This document shows positions 1-7,529 of a DNA stretch of 13,813 nt, one piece after another. Within the stretch, counting starts at the first letter, position 1. Every line of letters starts with the position of its first letter. The position numbers were made by a program, and so were the translations under genes. Source of the DNA: DATCSE01 sp036568605 (lineage in GTDB: Bacteria; Pseudomonadota; Gammaproteobacteria; Burkholderiales; Burkholderiaceae_C); assembly GCA_036568605.1 (NCBI GenBank), contig DATCSE010000557.1:1-13813 (forward strand). Direction: 5' to 3'. The notes below the pieces were generated by a model. The model saw nothing but the letters and a program-made list of their open reading frames with translations. It ran no database searches and was not told where the DNA came from.

Positions 1-1
1 G

Positions 2-1228
2 GGTGCGCGCCCGGTCGAGACGATCGAAGCCTTCGCGCGCACGATGGGGCCGCTCGACGGCGGCGCCGAAGTGCTGATCTCGCGCCGGTGCACGAGCCCG
101 CTGTTCGCCGCCATGGTCAACGCGGCCGCGTCGCACTTCGCCGAGCAGGACGACGTGCACAACGGCTCGGTGTTCCACCCGGCGGCCGTCGTGTTCCCGC
201 CCGCGCTGGCCGTGGCGCAGGCGCTCGGACGCTCCGGCAGCGAGCTGCTCGCCGCGGTGGTCGCGGGCTACGAGGTCGGCATCCGCGTCGGCGAGTTCCT
301 GGGCCGATCGCACTACAAGGTCTTTCACACCACCGGCACGGCGGGCGCGCTGGCGGCCGCGGCAGCGGTCGGCCATCTGCTGCGGCTCGACGCCGATCGC
401 ATGCAGCACGCCTTCGGCTCGGCCGGCACGCAGGCGGCGGGGCTGTGGGAGTTCCTGCGCGACGCCGCGGACTCCAAGCAGCTGCATACGGCGCATGCCG
501 CCACGGCGGGGCTGACGGCCGCCTGCCTCGCGCACGACGGCTTCACCGGCGCGCGCCGCATCCTCGAAGGGCCGCAGGGGCTTGCAGCCGGCATGTCGAG
601 CGACGCCGACGCGGCCAAGCTCGTCGACCGCCTCGGCACGCGCTGGGCGCTGGCCGAGACGTCCTTCAAGTTTCACGCCTCGTGCCGCCACACCCATCCG
701 GCGGCCGACGCGCTGCAGCGCGTGCTGGCCGATCACACGCTGGCCGCGGGCGATGTCGAACGCGTCACCGCGCACGTGCACCAGGGCGCGATCGACGTGC
801 TGGGGCCGGTGGTCGATCCGCAGACCGTGCACCAGGCCAAGTTCTCGATGGGTACCGTGCTCGCGCTGATCGCGCTGCGCGGTGCCGCCGGCATCGGCGA
901 GTTCGAGGCGCACTGGCGCGACCGCGACGTGCTCGCCTGGCGCAACAAGGTCGCGATGGCGCTCGACGCCGAGGTCGATGCGGCCTACCCGGCGCGCTGG
1001 ATCGGCAAGGTCAGCGTGCTCACGCACGATGGCCGGACGCTGCATGCGCGTGTCGACGAGCCTAAGGGCGACCCGGGCAACACGTTGACCCGCGACGAGT
1101 TGCGCGCCAAGGCGCTGCGCCTGGCGGCGTTCGGCGGCGGTGCCAGCGCGGAAGCGGCGAACCGCGCGCTCGATGCCGTGTGGGCTATCGCTGGCGCGCC
1201 GCGCGTGCCGTTGCTGCTGGCGTCATGA
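2..1228 (+). CDS. MmgE/PrpD family protein, 5'-truncated by the window edge
   Basis: This is a member of the 2-methylcitrate dehydratase (PrpD)/MmgE/cis-aconitate decarboxylase fold family, which acts in the cytoplasm on small tricarboxylic or branched organic acids. The reading frame is open from base 2, so the N-terminus lies outside the window; the visible 408 codons compare with a usual length of about 450. Family hallmarks are the stretch around HNGSVFHP (bases 158-181), the VAGYEVGIRVGEF helix, the HTTGTAGALAAAAAVG segment, the AGLWEF loop, KQLHTAHAA and the later KFSMGTVLALIAL. The stop codon overlaps the start of the CitE-like gene (ATGA), so the two genes are translationally coupled and probably act in one pathway. 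The substrate cannot be read from the sequence: PrpD itself is normally linked to prpBC, which are absent here, so a non-propionate role is more likely. The family call is secure; the reaction is unknown. Confidence 0.9.
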   Translation, partial: GARPVETIEAFARTMGPLDGGAEVLISRRCTSPLFAAMVNAAASHFAEQDDVHNGSVFHPAAVVFPPALAVAQALGRSGSELLAAVVAGYEVGIRVGEFLGRSHYKVFHTTGTAGALAAAAAVGHLLRLDADRMQHAFGSAGTQAAGLWEFLRDAADSKQLHTAHAATAGLTAACLAHDGFTGARRILEGPQGLAAGMSSDADAAKLVDRLGTRWALAETSFKFHASCRHTHPAADALQRVLADHTLAAGDVERVTAHVHQGAIDVLGPVVDPQTVHQAKFSMGTVLALIALRGAAGIGEFEAHWRDRDVLAWRNKVAMALDAEVDAAYPARWIGKVSVLTHDGRTLHARVDEPKGDPGNTLTRDELRAKALRLAAFGGGASAEAANRALDAVWAIAGAPRVPLLLAS

Positions 1229-2061
1229 ACGCTGCGCTGGGCGCTCGCTCGCTGCTGTTCGTTCCCGGCGACCGGCCCGAGCGCTTCGCGAAGGCGCTGG
1301 CCAGCGACGCCGACGCCGTGGTCGTCGATCTCGAGGATTCGGTGCCGCCCGACGCGAAGGCACGGGCCGCACAGGCGCTGCGCGACGCCTGGCCGGCGCT
1401 GGCCCCATCGCGTGTGCTGGTGCGCGTGAACGCACGCGGCACGCCGTGGCACGAAGACGACCTCGCACTGTGCGCGCGTTTGCGCCCCGTGGCCGTCATG
1501 GTGCCGAAGGCCGAACATGCCGACGACCTGCAGGATGCCGCCCTTCAGGCGCGTACCGGCGAACGCGGCGTGCTGGCCCTGGTCGAGAGCGCTGCCGGCG
1601 TCGCGAACGCGCGCGCCATCGCCGCCTGTCCGGCGGTGGGCCGGCTCGTGCTCGGCCACATCGACCTGATGGCCGATCTCGGGCTGCAATGCGATGCCGA
1701 CGAACGCGAGCTCGACGCGGTGCGCTTCGAGCTCGTTCTGGCGTCACGGCTGGCGGCGCGGCCGGCGCCGGTCGACGGCGTCACCACGGCCATCGACGAC
1801 GAGCCGCAGTTGATCCGCGACACGCGGCGCGGGCAGCGCTTCGGCTTCGGCGGCAAGCTGTGCATCCACCCGCGCCAGATCGCGCCGCTGCATGCGGCGC
1901 TCGTTCCCGCGCCGCCGCAGCTGGCATGGGCTCGCCGGGTGGTGGCGGCCGTCGCGGCCGCCGGCGGCGGCGCGGTGCGCGTCGATGGTCAGATGGTCGA
2001 CCGGCCGGTCCTGCTGCGGGCGCAGCAGCTGCTGGCCGGCACAGGCACGAAGGGCGCTTGA
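1225..2061 (+). CDS. CitE-like (HpcH/HpaI aldolase/citrate lyase family) acyl-CoA lyase
   Basis: This is a 278-residue TIM-barrel lyase of the CitE family, which uses Mg2+ to cleave or form C-C bonds in acyl-CoA thioesters such as citramalyl-, malyl- or citryl-CoA. Visible motifs are FVPGDRPERF (12-21), DLEDSVPPDAK (35-45) with the family's acidic pair, the CoA/phosphate-side arginine in VRVN (66-69), PKAE (94-97), the putative metal ligands E121 and D148 (GHIDLMADLG), and GKLCIHP (210-216). The ATG at 1225 is chosen over an upstream in-frame ATG at 1180 because it forms a 4-nt ATGA overlap with the stop of the MmgE/PrpD gene and places FVPG at the usual distance from the N-terminus. There are no citD or citF partners, so this is a stand-alone CitE-like enzyme and not a citrate lyase subunit. 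Citramalyl-CoA or malyl-CoA lyase activity is plausible but unproven. Confidence 0.88.
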   Translation: MNAALGARSLLFVPGDRPERFAKALASDADAVVVDLEDSVPPDAKARAAQALRDAWPALAPSRVLVRVNARGTPWHEDDLALCARLRPVAVMVPKAEHADDLQDAALQARTGERGVLALVESAAGVANARAIAACPAVGRLVLGHIDLMADLGLQCDADERELDAVRFELVLASRLAARPAPVDGVTTAIDDEPQLIRDTRRGQRFGFGGKLCIHPRQIAPLHAALVPAPPQLAWARRVVAAVAAAGGGAVRVDGQMVDRPVLLRAQQLLAGTGTKGA

Positions 2062-2100
2062 CGCGCTCTCACGGCGCCCGGCTTCAACGCGCGCCCGCAC

Positions 2101-3003
2101 TCACGAGGCGGCCGCGTCCTGGGCCAGCAGATCCACCAGCTCGCGCGCGAACATCGGCAGCCGGTCGTAGCTGCGCATGCAGATCGTCAGGCGACGCAGC
2201 GCCCACTCGTCGTCGAGCGCGACCACGCGGATGTCCATCGTGCGGCGGTGACGGCCGGCGGCCGACGCCGGCAGCATGCCGACGCCGACGCCGGCCTCGA
2301 CCATGCGGCACAGCGCCTCGAAGTTGCCGACCTGGATGCGCAGCTTCACGCGCCCGTTGAGGCGCTCGGCCTGCGTGTGCAGGAAGGCGTGGATGGCGCT
2401 CGCCTCCTGCAGGCCGACGTGATCGAAGGCCAGCGTCTGCTCGAACGGGACGTGCTCGAGCGTGGCCAGCGGGTGGGCGGCGGGCACCGCCAGCACCAGG
2501 CGGTCGGTGCGGTAGGGCATGACCTCGAGCCCTTCGGTGCGCACCGTGCCGGCGACGATGCCGAGGTCGGTCTGGCCGTCGACGACGGCGCGCACGATCT
2601 CGTCGGACACGCGCTCGCGCAGGTCGATGTTGACGTCCGGACGCTTGGCCAGGTAGGTGCGCAGCACGTCGGGCAGGAACTCGGTGATCGCAGTGGTGCT
2701 GGCGAAGACGCGCAGGTGGCCCTTCACGCCTTGCGCGTATTCCTGCAGGTCGCCGCGCAGGTGTTCGAGCTGGTGCAGCACCTGGCGCGCGTGGTGCGCC
2801 AGCGCCTGGCCCGGCGGCGTCAGCGTGACGCCCTGGCTGCCGCGGTACAGCAGCCTGGCGCCGATGCCTTCTTCGAGGTTCTTGATGCGCACGCTGGCCG
2901 CGGGCAGCGACAGGTGGCTGCGCTCGGCGCCACGGGTCATGCTGTTGCTGTCGGCGATATTGACGAACAGGCGCAGGTCCACCAGGTCGAAATGCATCGC
3001 CAT
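2101..3003 (-). CDS. LysR-type transcriptional regulator
   Basis: This is a 300-residue LysR-family DNA-binding protein. The N-terminal winged helix-turn-helix spans about residues 6-65, with the typical SLPAASVRIKNLE recognition helix followed by GARLLYRGSQGVTLTPPG. A linker helix follows to about 92, and then a periplasmic-binding-protein-like effector domain (95-295) that starts with HLRVFAST and contains the DLGIV and GVGVGMLP motifs. The ATG at 3003 (MAMHFDL) is chosen because the HTH then begins at the usual distance; a second ATG at 2997 is equally possible. A longer frame back to 3096 adds 31 residues with no family similarity and is rejected. The gene converges on the mmgE/citE-like pair with a 39-nt gap, so it may regulate that cluster, although LysR targets are more often divergent. 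No convincing Shine-Dalgarno sequence precedes it (see the dyad/-10 entry). Confidence 0.93.
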   Translation of the reverse strand: MAMHFDLVDLRLFVNIADSNSMTRGAERSHLSLPAASVRIKNLEEGIGARLLYRGSQGVTLTPPGQALAHHARQVLHQLEHLRGDLQEYAQGVKGHLRVFASTTAITEFLPDVLRTYLAKRPDVNIDLRERVSDEIVRAVVDGQTDLGIVAGTVRTEGLEVMPYRTDRLVLAVPAAHPLATLEHVPFEQTLAFDHVGLQEASAIHAFLHTQAERLNGRVKLRIQVGNFEALCRMVEAGVGVGMLPASAAGRHRRTMDIRVVALDDEWALRRLTICMRSYDRLPMFARELVDLLAQDAAAS

Positions 3004-3025
3004 GGTTGGATTATCGCGTCCAACC
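3004..3025 (-). promoter_or_regulatory. Dyad with embedded -10 box at the start of the LysR gene
   Basis: The + strand reads GGTTGGA (3004-3010), 8 nt, TCCAACC (3019-3025): perfect 7-bp inverted arms abutting the LysR start codon. Read on the minus strand, the dyad contains GATAAT (3015-3010), a 5/6 match to the sigma-70 -10 hexamer, ending 6 nt before the A of the ATG at 3003. No good -35 hexamer is visible 17 nt upstream. The layout suggests a promoter firing at or near the start codon (leaderless mRNA) and covered by a self-operator; this is inference from position only. Confidence 0.4.
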
Positions 3026-3101
3026 GTTGCGCCGACGGGCACGCGCTCGGCGACCCTGACGGGCCGCTGGTCCGGTGCCGCCAGGCGATGCCGCACCGAG
3101 C

Positions 3102-3194
3102 AATCGCGTCGGCAAGATCTTCATCGACGACCCGCGCAATGGGCATGGCCAGAGGATCGCGGCGGCCTTCTCTGCGAAGGCCAGGCCGGCCTAG
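3102..3194 (+). pseudogene. Relic of a LigD-type DNA ligase polymerase domain
   Basis: A short frame in the gap upstream of the LysR gene encodes NRVGKIFIDDPRNGHGQ, then AAFSAKARPA and a TAG at 3192-3194. This resembles, from memory of the family, the conserved end of the LigD primase/polymerase domain (GKIFIDYLRNG-G-T-VAAFSARARPG), with substitutions at positions normally Tyr-Leu and at the usual Thr-Thr, and no indel across about 27 residues. There is no start codon: the frame is closed upstream by TGA at 3057-3059, and the sequence before about 3100 is not convincingly LigD. The rest of a normally 600-900 residue protein is missing, so this is a decayed fragment and not a gene. It is the only sign of an NHEJ gene in the window. 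The identification rests on one conserved motif. Confidence 0.55.
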
Positions 3195-3251
3195 GAGTTT
3201 CGAGGAACAGGCAGCCTCTCACGGAGTGCTGAACTTGTCTCAACGCCGAGG

Positions 3252-5129
3252 TCAGTTGCTGGCGGTTGCCACCAGATGGACGTTGTCAATGCCGACCACT
3301 TCGTGGCCGGTATTGTTCGCCCCATTGATGAACGCGAGCCGTACCGTCGTGCCGGCGATGGCAGTCGACGTTATCGTCACCGTCGTGGTCGACAGCGCCG
3401 TGCCTGGGGTGGACGTGCACAGCAGCCCCCGCGAGCCGGCACTCGTCGTGTTCAGCAGGCCAGGAACGGAGGTGGTCGGATACAAGCCGACGAACAGGCC
3501 CGTGTGGCTGCAGCCATCGTTGCCCGCCGTGGCCGCGACGTCGTAGGTCAGCGTGAGACTGGTCGTCCCGACCGGGATCGCCACGTCCTGGTACAGGTCG
3601 CAGCTGAAGCGGGCGCTGATGCCCGATGTCGAGGCGACGCTGCCGAGCGCGATCGATGCGCCGTCGGTCGCCGGGAATCCGGCTGTGCTCGTCAGCGTCT
3701 CGATGCCGGGGGCCAGTGCCACGTTGTAGCTGCAGGTTCCCGAAGCGCCGGATTCGGAGTAGCTGCCTTGCGACCAGGATGCGAAGCCCTGCTCGAACGA
3801 CCCGTTGACGATCAGGTCGGTCGTCGTGACGATCGGCGTTGCCGTGATCGTGACCGTGCTGGCTGTGCTGCTGAGCTGCCCGTCATTGACAATCAGCTGG
3901 ACGACATAGGATCCCGTCAGGTCCGGCGTGAAGGTCGGATGGATGACGTTGGTCGCCGAGAGCGCCGCCGTGCTCCCGGTCGGCAGACTGACAAAAGACC
4001 ACGCGTAGGTGAGCGCGTCGTTGTCAGCGTCGCTGCTGGCGCTGCCGTCGAGCGTGACAGCGACGCCACGAGCAATGCTCTGTGCTGGGCCGGCATTCGC
4101 GACGGGCGCCGTGTCTGCCGCGGTGATGGAGACCGTGACGGGCGCGCTATTCTCATGGCCGTCGTTGACGATCAGCTGCGCGACGTAGATTCCGGCAAGG
4201 TCGGGCGCGAAGGTTGGATTCGCGACGTTGTTGGCGGACAGCGAGGCCGTGCTACCAGCGGGCACTGAGCTAAGCGACCAGTTGTAGCTGAGCGTGTCGC
4301 CATTCACGTCGCTGCTGGCGCTGCCATCGAGAATCACCGTGGCGCCGCGCGTCACGTTCTGCGCCGTGCCGGCGTCCGCCACCGGCCGCACGTTGGCCAC
4401 CGCCGCGGTAATCGTGACCGTCGATGCTGCGCTCGACAGCTGGCCATCGTTGACAACGAGGCTCGCGACGTAGTCGCCCGGCACATCGGGAGTGAACTGG
4501 GGCGCGACGCTGGCGGCACCGGTCAGCAAGGCGCTGCTGCCGCTCGGCGCTGTCAGCGTCCAGGCGTAGGTGAGGGTGTCGCCATTGGCGTCCATGCTCG
4601 CAGAGCCGTCCAGCGTGACCGCCGCGCCCGTCGCCACGCTCTGCGCGGTGCCAGCAGCTGCCACAGGAGCGACCTCGCCGACCGCAGCGGTGATGGTGAC
4701 CGTCGCAGGCGTGCTGTCCACCTTTCCGTCGTTGACGACGAGTGTGAAGACGTAGGTGCCCGCGGCGTCGGCCGTGAACACCGGCTTGACGGCCGTGGCG
4801 CTGGAGAGCGCGGCGTTGCTGCCCAGCGGCTTGCTCGTCAGCGTCCACGCGTAGGTGAGCGCGTCGGCATTGGCATCGGTGCTCGCACTGCCGTCCAGCG
4901 TGACCTGCGTATCGACGAACACGCTCTGTGCGTTGCCCGCGCTGGATTCCGGGGCGACGTTCACGGGCGCCACGCGGGAGTCGCCGCCACAGGCCGATAG
5001 CACCAAGCCGATCGCCGCCACTGTAGTCCGGCAAATCAAGCGAATCTTGATGCCCACTTCGTTGACGTGGATCGCAAGGGTACGAGGTGGATCCTGGCGA
5101 GTTTTCGCAGAATTTGCGCAAAGGTCCAT
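3252..5129 (-). CDS. Lipoprotein with four PKD/Ig-like repeats and a C-terminal jelly-roll-like domain
   Basis: This is a 625-residue predicted secreted lipoprotein. A hydrophobic signal (about 29-46) ends in the lipobox LSAC with C47, followed by GGDS, so it should be lipid-anchored at the outer surface of the inner or outer membrane. Four PKD/Ig-like beta-sandwich repeats of about 90-95 residues follow at roughly 53-149, 153-245, 248-338 and 340-430. Each has a core of the type VTLDGSASSDANGD, LTYAWSL and YVAQLIVNDG, and ends in STVTITA. The last part (438-625) begins DLIVNGSFEQGFASW, typical of galactose-binding/CBM-like sandwiches, and holds four cysteines (466, 510, 540, 571) that could pair. 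The ATG at 5129 is supported by GAGG 8 nt upstream; an internal GTG at residue 25 would give a more ordinary short signal peptide. Adhesion or glycan binding is plausible. No enzymatic motif is seen and the gene appears monocistronic. Confidence 0.85.
   Translation of the reverse strand: MDLCANSAKTRQDPPRTLAIHVNEVGIKIRLICRTTVAAIGLVLSACGGDSRVAPVNVAPESSAGNAQSVFVDTQVTLDGSASTDANADALTYAWTLTSKPLGSNAALSSATAVKPVFTADAAGTYVFTLVVNDGKVDSTPATVTITAAVGEVAPVAAAGTAQSVATGAAVTLDGSASMDANGDTLTYAWTLTAPSGSSALLTGAASVAPQFTPDVPGDYVASLVVNDGQLSSAASTVTITAAVANVRPVADAGTAQNVTRGATVILDGSASSDVNGDTLSYNWSLSSVPAGSTASLSANNVANPTFAPDLAGIYVAQLIVNDGHENSAPVTVSITAADTAPVANAGPAQSIARGVAVTLDGSASSDADNDALTYAWSFVSLPTGSTAALSATNVIHPTFTPDLTGSYVVQLIVNDGQLSSTASTVTITATPIVTTTDLIVNGSFEQGFASWSQGSYSESGASGTCSYNVALAPGIETLTSTAGFPATDGASIALGSVASTSGISARFSCDLYQDVAIPVGTTSLTLTYDVAATAGNDGCSHTGLFVGLYPTTSVPGLLNTTSAGSRGLLCTSTPGTALSTTTVTITSTAIAGTTVRLAFINGANNTGHEVVGIDNVHLVATASN
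3711..4973 (-). repeat. Four tandem PKD/Ig-like coding repeats within the lipoprotein gene
   Basis: Each unit is about 280 nt and recurs in the protein as GTAQS, VTLDGSAS, LTYAW, TPD-G-YV, VVNDGQLSS and STVTITA. Units 2, 3 and 4 are more alike than unit 1, which has GNAQSVFVDTQ in place of the common start. This fits internal duplication followed by divergence. The boundaries given are approximate and include the beginning of the C-terminal domain. Confidence 0.7.
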
Positions 5130-5522
5130 TTGAGGTTCCTCACGATAGGAGCGACTGAACCGCGGCCGTCAACTTGGCTTGGCCAATACGACGGCTCACA
5201 TGAGTCCACTAAGCTCTACGTCGCCCGGCCATGCACGAACAAGCTGTCCGCCGGGGTGCGTGCCACCCGCAGCACTGGGCCCTGATTCCGCGAGGCATTG
5301 AAGCACGCGGTGTTGTCGCGCACAGCTGTCAACTCTTGCAGGTTGTCGGACGACACAACGACCCGGGGAGGGAACTGCCCGAAGGCAGGACCACGCGGCG
5401 ACGACCGCTAATATGTCTCGAGGCCCATCTGAGCCACTGCGTTCGTCTTGTCCACGCCTGCCCGACGACACGCCCATCAACGAGCTGGTCAGCGCCGGGC
5501 ACGAATCATCTGCGAGACCCGC
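5130..5522. other. 393-nt intergenic gap with no recognisable gene
   Basis: This gap lies between the divergent lipoprotein and exonuclease III genes, so promoters for both should be here, but no convincing -35/-10 pair is visible. Small dyads are present: TGAGG-TT-CCTCA at 5131-5142, which overlaps the lipoprotein ribosome binding site; TTGGC-TTG-GCCAA at 5174-5186; and CTGCC-CGAA-GGCAG at 5375-5388. Several open frames cross the region on both strands, but their translations look like no known protein and have the composition of shadow frames. Confidence 0.5.
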
Positions 5523-6296
5523 GTGCGTGTCGCGACATTCAACGTCAACGGGGTTAAAGGCCGCATGCCTCGGCTCCTCGAGTGGCTCGAAGAGACGAGG
5601 CCGGACATCGCGTGCCTTCAGGAAACCAAGACCGGCGACGCCACCTTTCCATGCGAGTCCATCGAGGCCGCTGGCTACCGGGTCATCTGGCACGGCCAGC
5701 CACGGCACCATGGGGTCGCCGTTCTGTCGCGCGGGGTTGCTCCCGTGGAGGCTCGCAGAGGGCTGCCCGGCGATGACTCCGACGGCCAGGCGCGCTACTT
5801 GGAAGCAGACGTTGGCGACCTGCGAGTTGCGTCGGTCTACCTGCCAAATGGCAACCCCGTGCCAAGCGACAACTTCGACTACAAGCTGCGATGGTTCAGC
5901 CGCTTCAACGCTTACGCGAAGACGTTGCTCGGCTCAAATCGGGACGTCATCCTGTGTGGCGACTTCAACGTCGTTCCGACGAACGAGGATATCTACAACG
6001 CAGGGGCGTGGCGTTTCGACGCTGTGCTGCAGCCCGAGACTCGGTCGGCGTACCGTGAATTGCTTGCGCAGGGCTGGACGGACAGCGCAAGACATCTGCA
6101 TCCAAATGGGCGCAAGGACCTTTACACGTTCTGGGTCAACGACTCTGCGTTCCAACGCAACGCAGGGTTTCGCATGGACTTCCTGCTCCTCAGCCCCGGG
6201 CTTGTGAAGCGGCTCAGGGAAGCGGGCGTGGATGCAAGGCACCGCGGTCGCGAGAAGCCAAGCGACCATGCCCCGGTTTGGGTTGAGCTGCTGTAA
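5523..6296 (+). CDS. xth: Exodeoxyribonuclease III (AP endonuclease, XthA family)
   Basis: This is a 257-residue Mg2+-dependent exonuclease III/AP endonuclease of the endonuclease-exonuclease-phosphatase fold. It would cleave DNA 5' of abasic sites and remove 3' blocking groups in base excision repair in the cytoplasm. All catalytic motifs are present: N7 in FNVNG, E34 in LQETK, Y106 in VYLPNG, D147/N149 in GDFNV, D219 in RMDFLL, and D248/H249 in SDHAPV. The length matches the family (E. coli 268). The start is taken as the GTG at 5523, giving MRVATFNVNG; an in-frame ATG at 5448 would add 25 residues that fit no XthA N-terminus. Only a weak GAGA precedes the GTG. The gene stands alone, with no repair partner beside it, and its third codon positions look less GC-rich than those of the cyanate operon, which hints at a different origin. 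Confidence 0.95.
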   Translation: MRVATFNVNGVKGRMPRLLEWLEETRPDIACLQETKTGDATFPCESIEAAGYRVIWHGQPRHHGVAVLSRGVAPVEARRGLPGDDSDGQARYLEADVGDLRVASVYLPNGNPVPSDNFDYKLRWFSRFNAYAKTLLGSNRDVILCGDFNVVPTNEDIYNAGAWRFDAVLQPETRSAYRELLAQGWTDSARHLHPNGRKDLYTFWVNDSAFQRNAGFRMDFLLLSPGLVKRLREAGVDARHRGREKPSDHAPVWVELL

Positions 6297-6383
6297 CTCT
6301 CCCAACGCCGCTAGCTTGCACGCGATCCCTTGCTGGTGCATCGACATCCCGTGCCGGTGCGTCCGGACCCGCTGGACCGCGGC

Positions 6384-7529
6384 ATGAGCCTTGCGACCGG
6401 CGCGGCCATGCTGAACGCCGCCACCTCGCCCGCCGGCTTCGACGCGACGATCGCGCGTGGCCACGTCGCCGACGTCTGGCGCGACCGCCTCGGCCTGCTG
6501 CTGGAGTCCACCGGCGAAGGCCTGTTCGGCATCGACCTGGACGGCCGCTGCATGTTCGTCAATCGCAGCGCGGCGCAGCAGCTCGGCTGGCCGGCCGGCG
6601 AGATCCTAGGCCGAAACATGCACGAGCTGATCCACCACACGCATGCCGACGGCCGCCACTACCCGGAGTGCGACTGCCCGATCTTCAATGCCTTCCGCCG
6701 CGGACTGCCCTGCCGCATCGTCGACGAGGTGCTGTGGCGCGCCGACGGCACGTCCTTCTTCGCCGAATACAGCAGCCATCCGATCGTCGAGGACGGCCGC
6801 GTGCAGGGAGCGATCGTCAGCTTCGTGGACATCACCGAGCGCCGCCGCGCGCAGGAGCTGGCGCGGCTGCGTGAGCTGGCGCATCACCAGGAGACGGTGC
6901 GCGAGGCCGAGCGCACGCGCATCGCGCGCGAGATCCATGACGAGCTCGGCTCGCTGCTGGTGGCGCTGAAGATGGACGTCGATTGGCTCGGCCGGCGCGT
7001 GCCGGCCGAGCCGCTTCAGGGCAAGTGCCAGGCGATGGGCCGGCTGATCGACACCGCGGTCGACAAGGTCGGCCGCATCATCACCGACCTGCGGCCCAGC
7101 ATCCTCGATCACCAGGGCCTGTGGGCCGCGCTCGAATGGCAGGCGCAGGAATTCCTCGACCGCTTCGAGCTGCAGCGCGATCTGCAGGTGCACGTCGCCG
7201 CCGGCGTCACGCCGCCGGACGGCGCGCTGGCAATGGCGGTCTTTCGCATCTTCCAGGAGATGCTGTCCAACGTCGTGCGCCACGCGAAGGCGACCCGGGT
7301 CGAGATCCGCATCGCGGTCGATGATCCGCCGCAGCCGGTGCTCTACCTCGACGTGCGCGACGACGGCGTCGGTGCGCCGGCGCGGGCGCTCGAGGATCCG
7401 CGCCACTACGGCGTGCTCGGCATGCGCGAACGCGCCGCCCAGTTCGGCGGCAGGCTGACGATCGACAGCGCGCCCGGCGCCGGCACGCGAGTGCGGCTGG
7501 TGATGCCGCTGCCGGAGGAATCGCAGTGA
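6384..7529 (+). CDS. PAS-domain sensor histidine kinase (NarL-type, cytoplasmic)
   Basis: This is a 381-residue kinase with no transmembrane segment, so it senses an internal signal. The N-terminal PAS domain (about 34-152) runs from LGLLLESTGEGLFGIDLDG to the standard end VSFVDITERRR. A coiled-coil linker leads to the HisKA_3 dimerisation helix EIHDELGSLL with phospho-acceptor H185. The HATPase domain has the N box around N296 (EMLSNVVRHAKA), the G1 box DDGVG (326-330) and GVLGMRERA (343-351). The PAS loop holds HTHADGRHYPECDCPI, with C96, C98 and nearby C110; part of this loop is generic to the PAS subfamily. The ATG at 6384 is preferred over a TTG at 6330 and an ATG at 6408, but no start has a strong ribosome site. 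The stop overlaps the response-regulator start by 4 nt, marking a cognate pair. Control of the downstream cyanate genes is inferred from position. Confidence 0.92.
   Translation: MSLATGAAMLNAATSPAGFDATIARGHVADVWRDRLGLLLESTGEGLFGIDLDGRCMFVNRSAAQQLGWPAGEILGRNMHELIHHTHADGRHYPECDCPIFNAFRRGLPCRIVDEVLWRADGTSFFAEYSSHPIVEDGRVQGAIVSFVDITERRRAQELARLRELAHHQETVREAERTRIAREIHDELGSLLVALKMDVDWLGRRVPAEPLQGKCQAMGRLIDTAVDKVGRIITDLRPSILDHQGLWAALEWQAQEFLDRFELQRDLQVHVAAGVTPPDGALAMAVFRIFQEMLSNVVRHAKATRVEIRIAVDDPPQPVLYLDVRDDGVGAPARALEDPRHYGVLGMRERAAQFGGRLTIDSAPGAGTRVRLVMPLPEESQ
7514..7518 (+). promoter_or_regulatory. Shine-Dalgarno GGAGG that fixes the GTG start of the response regulator
   Basis: GGAGG lies 7 nt before the GTG at 7526, inside the 3' end of the kinase gene. 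It supports a GTG start with a 4-nt GTGA overlap. Confidence 0.75.

Noticed and set aside
3164..3182. GGCCTTC-TCTGC-GAAGGCC hairpin as a terminator
   Set aside because: There is no U-tract, and it lies within the LigD-like relic where GC-rich codons explain it; no transcript is known to end here.
2248..3546. 432-codon + strand frame across the LysR gene and the following gap
   Set aside because: It is antisense to the LysR gene, low-complexity (Val, Leu, Gln, Asp), has no recognisable motif, and crosses into the lipoprotein gene antisense.
5142..5172. Possible promoter for the lipoprotein gene: TTGACG and TATCGT on the minus strand
   Set aside because: The spacer is 19 nt, the -10 match is weak, and the implied transcript would start within the ribosome binding site.
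5196..5711. 171-codon minus-strand frame covering the gap and the start of exonuclease III
   Set aside because: It overlaps the conserved XthA N-terminus antisense, and its translation resembles no protein I know.
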